A stretch of 64,000 nucleotides of DNA from Mesorhizobium sp. M1D.F.Ca.ET.043.01.1.1 (GTDB lineage: Bacteria; Pseudomonadota; Alphaproteobacteria; Rhizobiales; Rhizobiaceae): NCBI RefSeq assembly GCF_003952385.1, contig NZ_CP034444.1, positions 2,542,001 through 2,606,000 on the forward strand, in the 5' to 3' direction. The position numbers and the translations under genes are program-made. This document shows positions 19,382 through 28,574 of the stretch, one piece after another. Each line of letters begins with the position of its first letter. Position 1 is the first letter of the stretch. A model generated the notes under the pieces. It searched no databases, was not told the DNA's origin, and saw nothing but the letters and a program-made list of their open reading frames with translations.

Positions 19382-20299
19382 GTGGGCATCTATCTCCCGA
19401 TCGCGGAAATTTCCGTCAACGTCTTCGTGCTGCTGGCGATGGGCGCGGCGGTGGGTTTCCTGTCGGGCATGTTCGGGGTCGGCGGCGGATTCCTGATCAC
19501 ACCGCTGTTGATCTTCTACAACATCCCGCCGGCAATCGCGGTGGCCACCGGGGCCAACCAGGTCATCGCCTCCTCCTTCTCCGGCGCGCTGTCGCACTTC
19601 AAGCGCGGCACGCTCGACTTCAAGCTTGGCGGCGTGCTTCTGGCCGGCGGCATCGTCGGCTCGAGCGCCGGCATCTATGTCTTCGCGCTGCTGCGCCGGC
19701 TCGGCCAGTTGGACCTCTTCATCTCGCTGCTCTACGTCGCGCTGCTCGGCACCGTCGGCGGGCTGATGCTGGTCGAAAGCGTGAACGCGCTGCGCGCCAG
19801 CCGCAGCGGCGCGGCACCGGTGCTGAAGAAATCCGGCCAGCACAACTGGATCCACCGGCTGCCGTTCAAGATGCGCTTCCGCGCCTCGAAACTGTTCGTC
19901 AGCGTCATTCCGGTGCTTGGGCTGGGCGCCGCCATCGGCTTCCTGTCCTCGATCATGGGCGTCGGCGGCGGCTTCATCATGGTGCCGGCGCTGATCTACC
20001 TGCTCAAGGTGCCGACCAATGTCGTTATCGGCACCTCGCTGTTCCAGATCATCTTCACCTCGGCCTACACCACCCTGGTGCATGCAACGACCAACCAGAC
20101 CGTCGACGTGATCCTCGCCTTCCTGTTGATGGCGGGCGGCGTCGCCGGCGCGCAATACGGCGCCAAGGCCGGCCAGAGGCTGCGCGGCGAGCAGTTGCGG
20201 GCCCTGCTTGCGCTGCTGGTGCTCGCCGTCGCCATCCGCCTCGCCATCGACCTTTTTGTCACCCCGCCCAATCGCTATTCGCTCGCGGGCCTGACCTGA
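19382..20299 (+). CDS. TauE/SafE family sulfite or organosulfonate exporter
   Basis: A 305-residue membrane permease with two homologous halves, each with the glycine-rich motif GMFGVGGGFLITP (first half) and SIMGVGGGFIMVP (second half) typical of TauE/SafE transporters. It has about eight transmembrane segments. These proteins export sulfite, sulfoacetate or related anions. I chose the GTG at 19382 because homologues begin with a similar IYLPIAE stretch; the frame is open from 19325. Its stop overlaps the start of the TIGR02186 gene (TGATG). A Soe-like sulfite dehydrogenase lies about 5 kb downstream, making a sulfite link plausible. Confidence 0.88.
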   Translation: MGIYLPIAEISVNVFVLLAMGAAVGFLSGMFGVGGGFLITPLLIFYNIPPAIAVATGANQVIASSFSGALSHFKRGTLDFKLGGVLLAGGIVGSSAGIYVFALLRRLGQLDLFISLLYVALLGTVGGLMLVESVNALRASRSGAAPVLKKSGQHNWIHRLPFKMRFRASKLFVSVIPVLGLGAAIGFLSSIMGVGGGFIMVPALIYLLKVPTNVVIGTSLFQIIFTSAYTTLVHATTNQTVDVILAFLLMAGGVAGAQYGAKAGQRLRGEQLRALLALLVLAVAIRLAIDLFVTPPNRYSLAGLT

Positions 20300-21090
20300 T
20301 GGCGGGATTGAGAGCGTTCGCAGCCGCCTCCTTCCTGTTGCTAGCTTCCGCGGCACTGCCGGCGGCGGCACAGACGCCGGCAGCCGAAAGCATCCAGATC
20401 GGCCTGTCCACCGACGCCATTTCGATCACTGCCGGATTTTCCGGCGCCGACCTCACCATTTTCGGCTCGCTGGAAAATCCCGATCCGCTGATTGCGCGCC
20501 AGGGACGCTACGATGTCATCGTCGTGCTGGAGGGTCCCGCCCGCCCCGTCGTCGTGCGCCGCAAGGACAGGGTGCTCGGCGTCTGGGTCAATCTGGAATC
20601 GGAAACGTTCGAGAACGTGCCGGTGTCCTATTCGGTCGCGACCACCCGCCCGCTGCAGGACATCACCGAGCCGAACAGCTACAAGCAACTGTCGCTCGGC
20701 GCCTCAAACCTCTACATGCAACCGGCGGAGCCCAGCGACAGCCCGGCGACGATCGAGGAATTCACCTCGGCACTTCGCTCGCGCAAGGCGGCGACCGGCC
20801 TCTACAGCGAAAATGTCGGCGGCGTGCAGTTCCTGTCGCAGAACCTATTTCGCGCCACCGTCCGGCTCGCGCCCAACATCCCGGTCGGCACCCACAAGGC
20901 GCGCGCCTTCCTGTTCAAGAGCGGCATGTTCGTCAAGGAAAGCTCTGCCCAGCTCGAAATCCGCAAGTCCGGTTTCGAGCAGTCGATCTTCCGCGTCGCG
21001 CACGACTATTCCTTCCTCTACGGCGTGTTCGCCGTGTCGCTCGCCATGCTCACCGGCTGGCTCGGACGCATCGTCTTCCGCAAGGATTGA
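20299..21090 (+). CDS. TIGR02186 family membrane-anchored protein
   Basis: A 263-residue protein with a cleavable signal peptide (FLLLASAALPAAAQ), a predicted beta-rich periplasmic domain and one C-terminal membrane helix (FLYGVFAVSLAMLTGWLGRIVF). It matches the TIGR02186 family of uncharacterised alphaproteobacterial proteins that commonly travel with TauE/SafE exporters. The one-base overlap with tauE indicates translational coupling and a joint function, perhaps as an accessory subunit. Its exact role is unknown. Confidence 0.85.
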   Translation: MAGLRAFAAASFLLLASAALPAAAQTPAAESIQIGLSTDAISITAGFSGADLTIFGSLENPDPLIARQGRYDVIVVLEGPARPVVVRRKDRVLGVWVNLESETFENVPVSYSVATTRPLQDITEPNSYKQLSLGASNLYMQPAEPSDSPATIEEFTSALRSRKAATGLYSENVGGVQFLSQNLFRATVRLAPNIPVGTHKARAFLFKSGMFVKESSAQLEIRKSGFEQSIFRVAHDYSFLYGVFAVSLAMLTGWLGRIVFRKD

Positions 21091-21097
21091 GGCTTCA

Positions 21098-21124
21098 GGG
21101 AAAAATGGGAAGACCCATTTTCCC
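21098..21124 (+). terminator. Possible terminator hairpin after TIGR02186 gene
   Basis: GGGAAAAATGGG pairs with CCCATTTTCCC around AAGA, with one bulged A, a few bases after the stop codon. A long T run is lacking, so strength is uncertain. Confidence 0.45.
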
Positions 21125-21290
21125 GTGAAAGAGGGTTCCCCTCTTCGCAATCTTGCGGTAGACCGCCGCCTCCCGCCCGACGGGCAACCAACGCACATTC
21201 AATTTCGGCAGAGCGGTCCGGCCATCCGGACGACGGCGCGTTTTCCGACGCCGGCAATCCGGTGCCGCGGCGCAATGACAGGAGGCTGCG

Positions 21291-22547
21291 ATGCAATCGG
21301 CATTCGGCGGCATCGATTTCGGCACGTCCAATTCCACGGTGGGCGTGATCCGCGACGGACGCGCTCGACTGGTGGCGCTTGAGGGCGAGCAGCCCACTTT
21401 GCCGAGCGCCGTCTTCTTCAACTTCGAGGACGGCCATACCTATTTCGGCCGGCGCGCGATCGCCGACTACACCGACAGTGTCGAGGGCCGGCTGATGCGC
21501 TCGCTGAAGAGCGTGCTCGGCAGCTCGCTCGCCAGCGAGAAGACGCGCATCAAGGCACGCCTGATCGGCTTTACCGACATCATCGGGTTCTTCATCGGCC
21601 ATTTGAAGAAGCGGCTGGAGGAGGATGCCGGCGGCCCGGTCGAGCGCGTCGTGCTCGGCCGCCCGGTACAGTTCGTCGACGACGATGCCGAAGCCGACGC
21701 GAAGGCGCAGGGCGAGCTCGAAAAGGCGGCGCACGCGCAGGGCTTCAAGCATATCGCCTTCCAGTTCGAGCCGATCGCGGCAGCGCTCGACTACGAACAG
21801 AACGTCGCGCAGGAAGAGCTGGCGCTGATCGTCGACATGGGCGGCGGCACTTCCGACTTTTCGGTCGTGCGCGTCTCGCCGGAGCGCGCCCGCTCGGACG
21901 ACCGCAAGGGCGACATCCTCGCCAATCGCGGCATCCATATCGGCGGCACGGATTTCGACCGGCTGCTGAGCATCGCCCATGTCATGCCCGAGCTCGGCTA
22001 TCTGACGCCGACCAAGGACGGCAAGCGCAATCTGCCGGCGAGCTATTTCGTCGACCTCGCGACCTGGCAGCGCATCAACCTCGTCTACACCGCCAAGGCG
22101 ATGTCGGACCTCAAGCAGATCCGCTTCGAGGCCGAGCGCGCCGACCTCGTCGACCGCTTCATCCACATCGTCGAGCATCGTTACGGGCATGCGATGGCCG
22201 GCCTGGTCGAGCGGGCCAAGATCGCGCTCACCGACCAGTCTTCGGCCGAAGTCAAAGTGTCGCTGCCCGGCGCACGCTTCGCGGCCGGGATCACGCGCGC
22301 GGGCCTCGAGGAAACGATCGGCGCGGACATCGAACGGGTGACCGCGACGGTCAGGCGGACGATCGCCGACGCCGGTGTTGCCGCCTCCGCCATCACGGCC
22401 GTGTTCCTCACCGGCGGCTCGACGGCGATCCCGCTGGCAAAGCGGCGGATCCTCTCACTGGTGCCGCAGGCCTCGGTCATCGAAGGCGACATGTTCGGCT
22501 CGGTGGGGCTCGGCCTGGCGCTGGATGCCAAGCGGAAATTCGCTTGA
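21291..22547 (+). CDS. Short Hsp70-family (YegD-like) chaperone
   Basis: 418 residues: an actin-type ATPase domain without the DnaK substrate-binding domain. Nucleotide motifs are intact: phosphate-1 GIDFGTSNSTVG (residues 7-18), phosphate-2 IVDMGGGTSDFSVV and adenosine VFLTGGSTAIPLAKRRI. Length and structure match YegD-like proteins, whose client or role is unclear. A strong ribosome-binding site (AGGAGG) precedes the ATG. It is a stand-alone gene with a roughly 200-bp promoter gap upstream. Confidence 0.9.
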   Translation: MQSAFGGIDFGTSNSTVGVIRDGRARLVALEGEQPTLPSAVFFNFEDGHTYFGRRAIADYTDSVEGRLMRSLKSVLGSSLASEKTRIKARLIGFTDIIGFFIGHLKKRLEEDAGGPVERVVLGRPVQFVDDDAEADAKAQGELEKAAHAQGFKHIAFQFEPIAAALDYEQNVAQEELALIVDMGGGTSDFSVVRVSPERARSDDRKGDILANRGIHIGGTDFDRLLSIAHVMPELGYLTPTKDGKRNLPASYFVDLATWQRINLVYTAKAMSDLKQIRFEAERADLVDRFIHIVEHRYGHAMAGLVERAKIALTDQSSAEVKVSLPGARFAAGITRAGLEETIGADIERVTATVRRTIADAGVAASAITAVFLTGGSTAIPLAKRRILSLVPQASVIEGDMFGSVGLGLALDAKRKFA

Positions 22548-22766
22548 AGCTTCTTTTCTCTGGTGGCTAAAGTCTGACGCTTGGTATTCGACACGGACTT
22601 CCGTTTTGGGTGGTAAGCGGACCCTCGGATGGGCGCGCCCGAATTGTCACGGACATACAGGGCGGAATCCAGTACAATGATCTGTCTCTGCTCGCAGACG
22701 ATCACCTGTGTTCTCGACTCCAATTTGGCCGCAGAGCCGATGGGCCTAAATGTCGGGAGGACGAAA

Positions 22767-23699
22767 ATGCGCCAGATCAAGTCCCTGATCCTACTGTCAA
22801 TTCTTTCGCTAACGCCAGGATTGAGCATCGCGGCGGAAGAACTTCCAGCCGATACGCTTGTGATCCAGGCGGAAATCCAGAGAGGCGGCGATTTTATAGG
22901 GTTCGGGTTCAATTCCCTTTGGATGATGAGCGGCAACCTCCTTGAGCGCGTCAACGCCGCGGACAACAGCGTCATCGATATCGACGTCAACGGCCGCGGT
23001 GGATCTCAATCCCCCGCCATCGGCGAAGGTGCCGTCTGGGTGCCCGCGACGGGCAAGAAGATGATCCTCAAAGTCGACCCGATCGCCAACAAGCTGGTCC
23101 AGGAAATACCCGCCCAGATACTCAGCAACGAGGGGAGCATCGGCGTCGGCGAAGGCGGGGTTTGGGTCGTCACGGGGAAGGGCATCGGCAACACGAAGCT
23201 GACTCGGTTCAATTCCCGCAGTGGCGCTGTCGATGCGAATATTCATTTGCCAGCATTGAGCGCCGGCGTCGTCGTTGACTTCGGCTCCGTGTGGGTGACC
23301 GGTTACGGCAACAGTGAGCTGTACAGGATCGATCCAAAAACCAACACTGTGGTCTCGACCATCAAGCTTCACTCGTCGCCGCGCTTCATCGCCTCCGGCG
23401 AAGGCTCGATCTGGGTGCTCAATCAAGGCGACGGCACCGTTCAGCGAATCGATGGAAAGACCGGCCAACTGCTGGCGACGATTGAAACAGGCCTGTCCGG
23501 CAGTGGCGGCGATATCGTTTGCGGTGGCGGCTATGTGTGGGTCTCGACGCCGGGAACGCCGGTCGCCCAGATCGATCCCAAAGCCAATACACTTGTCCGC
23601 AAGTTCAAAGGTAACTCGTTCGGCGACGCAATTCGCTACGGTGCCGGTTCGCTCTGGGTGTCGGGATCGACCATCCATCGGATAGAGCCCCCAAAATAG
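22767..23699 (+). CDS. Secreted beta-propeller protein (Vgb/YVTN-like)
   Basis: A 310-residue secreted protein. MRQIKSLILLSILSLTPGLSIAA is a signal peptide. The mature part consists of about six to seven propeller blades, each with a G-x-G-x-(I/V)-W-V core (GEGAVWVP, GEGGVWVV, FGSVWVTGYG, GEGSIWVLNQGDG, GGGYVWVS, GAGSLWVSG) followed by IDPKTN-type turns. This resembles virginiamycin-B-lyase/YVTN propellers, but function cannot be named. The ATG at 22767 is chosen because GGGAGG lies 7-12 bases upstream and the signal peptide starts there. It stands alone and is slightly less GC-rich than its neighbours. Confidence 0.78.
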   Translation: MRQIKSLILLSILSLTPGLSIAAEELPADTLVIQAEIQRGGDFIGFGFNSLWMMSGNLLERVNAADNSVIDIDVNGRGGSQSPAIGEGAVWVPATGKKMILKVDPIANKLVQEIPAQILSNEGSIGVGEGGVWVVTGKGIGNTKLTRFNSRSGAVDANIHLPALSAGVVVDFGSVWVTGYGNSELYRIDPKTNTVVSTIKLHSSPRFIASGEGSIWVLNQGDGTVQRIDGKTGQLLATIETGLSGSGGDIVCGGGYVWVSTPGTPVAQIDPKANTLVRKFKGNSFGDAIRYGAGSLWVSGSTIHRIEPPK

Positions 23700-23714
23700 A
23701 GAGCGCGTCCACCA

Positions 23715-24623
23715 CTAGCCCCTGTCCGTAGACGACGCATCCGCCTTGCCCGTCAGATGCGCCTTCAGCGCCATCTGGGCGAGGCTGGCCTGCCGGTCGC
23801 GGTGCGTGATCATGGCGAAATCGCGCTTCGGCAGATCGACTGGCACGGACCTCAGGCTGCCCTCTGCCAGGGAGCGCGCGACGACGAGCTCGGAGATGAT
23901 GGCTGCGCCGGCGCCGGCTTCCACCGCCTGGCGCACGGCCTCGTTGCTGGGCAGGACCAGGAAGATCTGCAGCTCAGCCGGCGACACGCCTTCGCTGCGC
24001 GCGAAATCCTCCAGCGCCTCGCGCGTGCCCGACCCGCCTTCCCTGATGATCCAGCGCAATGCCCGGATGTCGAGGCTCCCAGCCGGCGTCGTCGGAATTT
24101 CGGGGTGCGAGCGCGCCACCACCAGCATCATGCGATCCTCGTCGACCGTGGCGCGCCGCAGGATGTCGGACTCCGTGCGCCCCTCGACCAGCCCGAAATC
24201 GGCCCGGCCGTCCAGCACATTGGTCTCCACCTGCCTTGTGTTGCCGATCGTCACGCTGAGCCGCACCGCCGGATAGGCCTCGTGGAAGGATGCCAGGCGC
24301 CGCGGCAGCCAATAGCTGGCGATCGTCTGGCTGGCCGATATCGACAGGCTGCCGGTGACGGTCTGCGAGACATGTTCCAGCACGTTGTGGGCGGCGGCCG
24401 CCCGCTCCAGCACCGCCTTGGCCTCGGGCAGGAAGCGGTGGCCGGTCTGCGCGAGCTCGATGTTGCGGCCGACGCGGTTGAACAGGCGCACGCCATGCTG
24501 GCTTTCGAGCGCGCGAATGGCCGCCGAGGCGGCGGATTGCGAGATGCCGAGCAGCTCTGCCGCCTTGGTCATGTGGCCCTGCTCGGCGACGGCGACGAAG
24601 ATGCGCAACTGATCGAGGGTCAT
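23715..24623 (-). CDS. LysR-family transcriptional regulator
   Basis: 302 residues. N-terminal winged HTH (LDQLRIFVAVAEQGHMTKAAELLGISQSAASAAI) and a periplasmic-binding-like effector domain (SASQTIASYWLPRRL, RADFGLVEG, EGGSGTREALE) of the CysL/CbbR-like subgroup. It is divergent from the Soe-like operon, the usual layout for a LysR regulator and its target. The shared 123-bp gap holds an inverted repeat (24668-24696). The effector is unknown; a sulfur compound would fit the context. ATG at 24623 is preferred over TTG at 24629. Confidence 0.88.
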   Translation of the reverse strand: MTLDQLRIFVAVAEQGHMTKAAELLGISQSAASAAIRALESQHGVRLFNRVGRNIELAQTGHRFLPEAKAVLERAAAAHNVLEHVSQTVTGSLSISASQTIASYWLPRRLASFHEAYPAVRLSVTIGNTRQVETNVLDGRADFGLVEGRTESDILRRATVDEDRMMLVVARSHPEIPTTPAGSLDIRALRWIIREGGSGTREALEDFARSEGVSPAELQIFLVLPSNEAVRQAVEAGAGAAIISELVVARSLAEGSLRSVPVDLPKRDFAMITHRDRQASLAQMALKAHLTGKADASSTDRG

Positions 24624-24667
24624 GGCCAACTAAGAAGCAAAATCGATCGGAATTACAAGAGCTGCTT

Positions 24668-24696
24668 GTTAGACGGATCAATTGCTTTGTTCTAAC
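24668..24696. promoter_or_regulatory. Candidate LysR operator
   Basis: An inverted repeat, GTTAGA-N17-TCTAAC, in the divergent gap between the lysR gene and the molybdopterin oxidoreductase operon. The spacing is longer than the classical T-N11-A box, so it is a tentative call. Confidence 0.4.
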
Positions 24697-24746
24697 TTTC
24701 TGCCTGGGCTTGGAAAAATTTGGCTGTTCCGCCGCCAAGGTTGGAA

Positions 24747-24905
24747 ATGATCGGGCGCTTCAAATCCCTGTTCGCGCATTGGAGCCGCCGGCTGAGGCGG
24801 CAGTTGGCCGGCGAGCGCTACCATCCCGAGCTCCACTATATGCGCGGTCCGGGGCCGAAGACGAAGGCCAAGGCGGCGGTCAACAAGAGCGTGCGCGGAT
24901 CATGA
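24747..24905 (+). CDS. Small 52-residue leader protein of soe-like operon
   Basis: Encodes a basic 52-residue peptide (MIGRFKSLFAHWSRRLRRQL at the N-terminus, with an amphipathic Arg-rich helix). Its TGA overlaps the ATG of the large subunit (ATGA), indicating translational coupling. GTTGGAA lies just upstream of the start. I do not recognise a family. It could be a small accessory protein, a cofactor-insertion aid or a leader peptide. Strong coupling and codon-like GC usage support it being expressed. Confidence 0.6.
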   Translation: MIGRFKSLFAHWSRRLRRQLAGERYHPELHYMRGPGPKTKAKAAVNKSVRGS

Positions 24906-27832
24906 GCCCGGTTGCGCCGCGTGGCGCCAATTCAGCCCCGTCCCAGCGGCCATTGGCCGACAGCCAGGCGCCTGACGAGGGCGACGGCGTCGCCACCTCG
25001 CCAAGCGTCTCCGACCGCATCGCCAAGACCACCTGCTACATGTGCGCCTGCCGCTGCGGCATCGACGTCCACATCAAGGACGGCAAGGTGCGCTACATCA
25101 ACGGCAACAAGGACCACCCGGTGAACCGCGGCGTGATCTGCGGCAAGGGCAGCGCCGGCATCATGCAGCATTACAGCCCCGCGCGGCTGAGGAAGCCGCT
25201 ATTGCGCACCGGCCCGCGCGGCTCGGGCGAATTCCGCGAGATCGAATGGGACGAAGCGCTCACCATAGCTACCGAGCGGCTGTCGGCGATCCGCCGGACC
25301 GATCCGAAGAAACTCGCCTTCTTCACCGGGCGCGACCAGTCGCAATCGCTGACCGGCTGGTGGGCGAGCCAGTTCGGCACGCCGAACTTTGCCGCCCACG
25401 GCGGCTTCTGCTCGGTCAACATGGCGGCCGGCGGCCTCTACACCATCGGCGGCTCGTTCTGGGAGTTCGGGGAGCCCGACTGGGACAACACCAAATACTT
25501 CATGCTGTTCGGTGTCGCCGAGGACCATGATTCCAACCCGATCAAGATCGGCCTCGGCAAGCTCAAGGCGCGCGGCGCCAAGGTGGTGTCGATCAACCCG
25601 TGCCGCACAGGCTACAATGCGATCGCCGATGACTGGATCGGCATCCGGCCCGGTACGGACGGATTGTTTGTGCTCGCCCTCGTCCATGAACTGCTCAAGG
25701 CCGGCCGCATCGATCTCGACTATCTGCTGCGCTACACCAACGCGCCGGTGCTTGTCGTGCAGGAGCCCGGGTCCGCCGATGACGGTCTGTTCGTGCGCGA
25801 CGCTGCCGGCAACCTGCTCGCTTGGGACAGGGTGGCGAAGATCCCTGTCAACGCGATCGACCCAGATGCCAAGCCGGCGCCGACCGGCAGCCACATGGTC
25901 AATGGCCGGCGCTGCGTGCCGGTATTCCAGCTGATCGCCGACCGATACCTGGACGAGAGCTATTCGCCCGATGCCGTCGCCGGCCGCTGCGGCATCAGCG
26001 CCGATACGATCCGGCGGATCGCGGCGGAGCTGGCGCATGTCGCGTTCGAGCGGACGATCGAACTGCCGGTCGCCTGGACCGATTGGGCGGGCCGGCGGCA
26101 CGAGACGATCAAGGGGCGGCCTGTCTCGATGCATGCCATGCGCGGCATCTCGGCCCATTCCAACGGTTTTCAAACCTGCCGCGCCATCCACCTGCTGCAG
26201 GTCCTGCTTGGCACCGTGGACGTGCCCGGCGGCTTCCGCTTCAAGCCGCCCTACCCCCGCTGCGCGCCGCCGGGGCCGAGGCCAGCGGGCAAGAATGTGC
26301 GGCCGATGACGCCGCTGGACGGCATGCCGCTCGGTTTCGTCTCAGGGCCCGACGATCTGCTCGTCGACGAGGCCGGAACTCCGATCCGCATCGACAAGGC
26401 CTATTCCTGGGAAGCGCCTTTGGCTGCGCATGGGCTGATGCACTCGGTCATCCGCAACGCCTGGGCCGGCGATCCTTATCCGATCGACACGCTGATGATG
26501 TACATGTCGAACATGGCCTGGAATTCCTCGATGAACACGGTCGAGACGATTCGCATGATCACCGACAAGGACGAGGACGAAAACTACAAGATCCCCTTCA
26601 TCATCTATTCCGATGCCTATTATTCCGAGACGGTGGCGTTCGCCGACCTGGTGCTGCCCGACACCACCTATCTCGAGCGGCACGACTGCATCAGCCTGCT
26701 CGACCGGCCGATCAGCCACGCCGACGGTCCGGCCGACGCCATCCGCCATCCCGTCGTGCAGCCGGATCGCGATGTCAGACCATTCCAGTCGGTGCTGATC
26801 GAGCTCGGCGCGCGGCTCGGCCTGCCCGGCTTCGCCAACGAGGACGGCTCGGCGAAATACCGCGACTACGCCGACTACATCGTCAACCATCAGCGCACGC
26901 CGGGCATCGGCCCGCTCGCCGGCTGGCGCGGCAGGAACGGCGAGGCGATCGGCAAGGGGGAGGTCAATCCCGACCAGCTGCAGCGTTACATCGACAATGG
27001 CGGCTTCTGGCACCACAAGCTCGCCGACGACCAGCGCTACTACAAGATGGGCAACCGCGCCTATCTCGACTTCGCGGTCGAGATGGGCTTCATCGGCAAG
27101 GCCGAGCCGATCGTGTTCCAACTTTACTCGGAGCCGATGCAGCGCTTTCGCCTCGCAGCGCGGGGCCATGGCAAGGCCCAACCGCCGGAGGCCGAGCGCG
27201 GTCGCATCGAGGCCTATATGGACCCGCTGCCGTTCTGGTACGCGCCCTTCGAGGACGATGCCGTCGAGCTCGAAAAATATCCGCTGCATGCGCTGACGCA
27301 GCGGCCGATGCATATGTACCATTCCTGGGGCTCGCAGAATGCCTGGCTGAGGCAGATCACCAGCCAGAACCGACTGTTCGTGCACCGAAAGACGGCAGGC
27401 AAGCTCGGCCTTGCCGATGACGACTGGGTGTGGATCGAAAGCGTCAACGGCAGGGTGAAGGGACAGATCAAGCTGATCGACGGCGTGAACCTGGACACGG
27501 TCTGGACCTGGAACGCCATCGGCAAGCGACGCGGCAGCTGGGGCCTGAAGGACGATGCGGCCGAGAGCAATCGCGGCTTCCTGCTCAACCACGTCATCGG
27601 CGACCAGACCGCGGCCGACGCCAGCGGCAAGCGCTATTCGAATTCCGATCCGGTTACCGGCCAGGCGGCGTGGTTCGACGTGCGGGTGCGCATCGTCAAA
27701 TGCGCGGCGGAGGAGGCCGGCTTCACCGAGCCGCAATTCGAACGTTTTGCGCCGCCGCCGCATATGGAGGCGTCGCCGGACATACTGCGGTTCGGCGCAT
27801 CGTTCCGTATCAAGAGGGAGGCCGCCGAATGA
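24902..27832 (+). CDS. soeA: Molybdopterin oxidoreductase large subunit, SoeA-like (sulfite dehydrogenase)
   Basis: 976 residues of the DMSO-reductase superfamily. An N-terminal 4Fe-4S motif uses C45, C48, C52 and C80 (CYMCACRC ... GVICGKG). A candidate Mo-ligand cysteine is C170 (HGGFCSVNMAAGG). Mo-bisMGD domains follow (WTDWAGRRHE, VLPDTTYLERHD) to a C-terminal binding domain (HALTQRPMHMYHSWGSQN). No Tat signal is present, so it acts in the cytoplasm. The three-gene set with 4Fe-4S and DmsC-type subunits, lack of signal peptide and overall resemblance fit SoeABC, which oxidises sulfite to sulfate and feeds quinones. Thiosulfate, polysulfide or other substrates are not excluded. Confidence 0.72.
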   Translation: MSPVAPRGANSAPSQRPLADSQAPDEGDGVATSPSVSDRIAKTTCYMCACRCGIDVHIKDGKVRYINGNKDHPVNRGVICGKGSAGIMQHYSPARLRKPLLRTGPRGSGEFREIEWDEALTIATERLSAIRRTDPKKLAFFTGRDQSQSLTGWWASQFGTPNFAAHGGFCSVNMAAGGLYTIGGSFWEFGEPDWDNTKYFMLFGVAEDHDSNPIKIGLGKLKARGAKVVSINPCRTGYNAIADDWIGIRPGTDGLFVLALVHELLKAGRIDLDYLLRYTNAPVLVVQEPGSADDGLFVRDAAGNLLAWDRVAKIPVNAIDPDAKPAPTGSHMVNGRRCVPVFQLIADRYLDESYSPDAVAGRCGISADTIRRIAAELAHVAFERTIELPVAWTDWAGRRHETIKGRPVSMHAMRGISAHSNGFQTCRAIHLLQVLLGTVDVPGGFRFKPPYPRCAPPGPRPAGKNVRPMTPLDGMPLGFVSGPDDLLVDEAGTPIRIDKAYSWEAPLAAHGLMHSVIRNAWAGDPYPIDTLMMYMSNMAWNSSMNTVETIRMITDKDEDENYKIPFIIYSDAYYSETVAFADLVLPDTTYLERHDCISLLDRPISHADGPADAIRHPVVQPDRDVRPFQSVLIELGARLGLPGFANEDGSAKYRDYADYIVNHQRTPGIGPLAGWRGRNGEAIGKGEVNPDQLQRYIDNGGFWHHKLADDQRYYKMGNRAYLDFAVEMGFIGKAEPIVFQLYSEPMQRFRLAARGHGKAQPPEAERGRIEAYMDPLPFWYAPFEDDAVELEKYPLHALTQRPMHMYHSWGSQNAWLRQITSQNRLFVHRKTAGKLGLADDDWVWIESVNGRVKGQIKLIDGVNLDTVWTWNAIGKRRGSWGLKDDAAESNRGFLLNHVIGDQTAADASGKRYSNSDPVTGQAAWFDVRVRIVKCAAEEAGFTEPQFERFAPPPHMEASPDILRFGASFRIKREAAE

Positions 27833-28563
27833 CCTGCCTTCCCGGCCAGACCGAGAAAAAGCTTGGCCTCGTCATCGACCTCGACACCTGCGTCGGCTGC
27901 CAGGCCTGCGTCACCGCCTGCAAGGAATGGAACACTGGCGGCCACATGGCGCCGCTGACCGACACCGATCCCTATGGCGGGCATGTCGACGGCGTCTGGT
28001 TCAACCGCGTGCACGCTTACGAGCACATGACGGAGATGGGCGGCCGCACGGTCAACTTTCCGCGCTCCTGCCTGCATTGCGAGCAGCCGGCCTGCGTCAC
28101 CGTCTGCCCGACCGGCGCCTCCTACAAGCGCGTCTCGGACGGCATCGTGCTGGTCGACGAGGACAAATGCATCGGTTGCAAGCTCTGCAGCTGGGCTTGT
28201 CCGTACGGCGCGCGCGAGTTCGACACTGACGTCGGCGTGATGAAGAAATGCACGCTCTGCGTCGACCGCATCTACAACGACAATCTGGCCGAAGAAGACC
28301 GCGTGCCGGCTTGCGTCGCCGCCTGCCCGACCAGCGCCCGGCATTTCGGCGACCTCGGCGATCCAGCTTCCGCCATTTCGCAGCTTGTGGCGGAGCGGGG
28401 TGGCGTCGACCTTATGCCGGAGCTCGGCTACAAGCCGACCAACAAGTACCTGCCGCCGCGCGCCCATACCCGGCGCTCGGCAAAGGTGGACGCGCCGGCG
28501 CTGGAGCCTATCAAGGCCGAAGGCGGCTTCCTCGGCTGGATCGACCGCATGCTTTCGACCTAG
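27829..28563 (+). CDS. soeB: 4Fe-4S electron-transfer subunit, SoeB-like
   Basis: 244 residues of the DmsB/NrfC type with four cubane-cluster motifs: CVGCQACVTACKEW, CLHCEQPACVTVCP, CIGCKLCSWACPYG and CTLCVDRI...CVAACPTSA. It carries electrons from the Mo subunit to the membrane anchor. The ATG overlaps the soeA stop (ATGA), so the long open frame upstream is only read-through. No signal peptide, consistent with a cytoplasm-facing complex. Confidence 0.82.
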   Translation: MTCLPGQTEKKLGLVIDLDTCVGCQACVTACKEWNTGGHMAPLTDTDPYGGHVDGVWFNRVHAYEHMTEMGGRTVNFPRSCLHCEQPACVTVCPTGASYKRVSDGIVLVDEDKCIGCKLCSWACPYGAREFDTDVGVMKKCTLCVDRIYNDNLAEEDRVPACVAACPTSARHFGDLGDPASAISQLVAERGGVDLMPELGYKPTNKYLPPRAHTRRSAKVDAPALEPIKAEGGFLGWIDRMLST

Positions 28564-28574
28564 CCCGAGCCATC

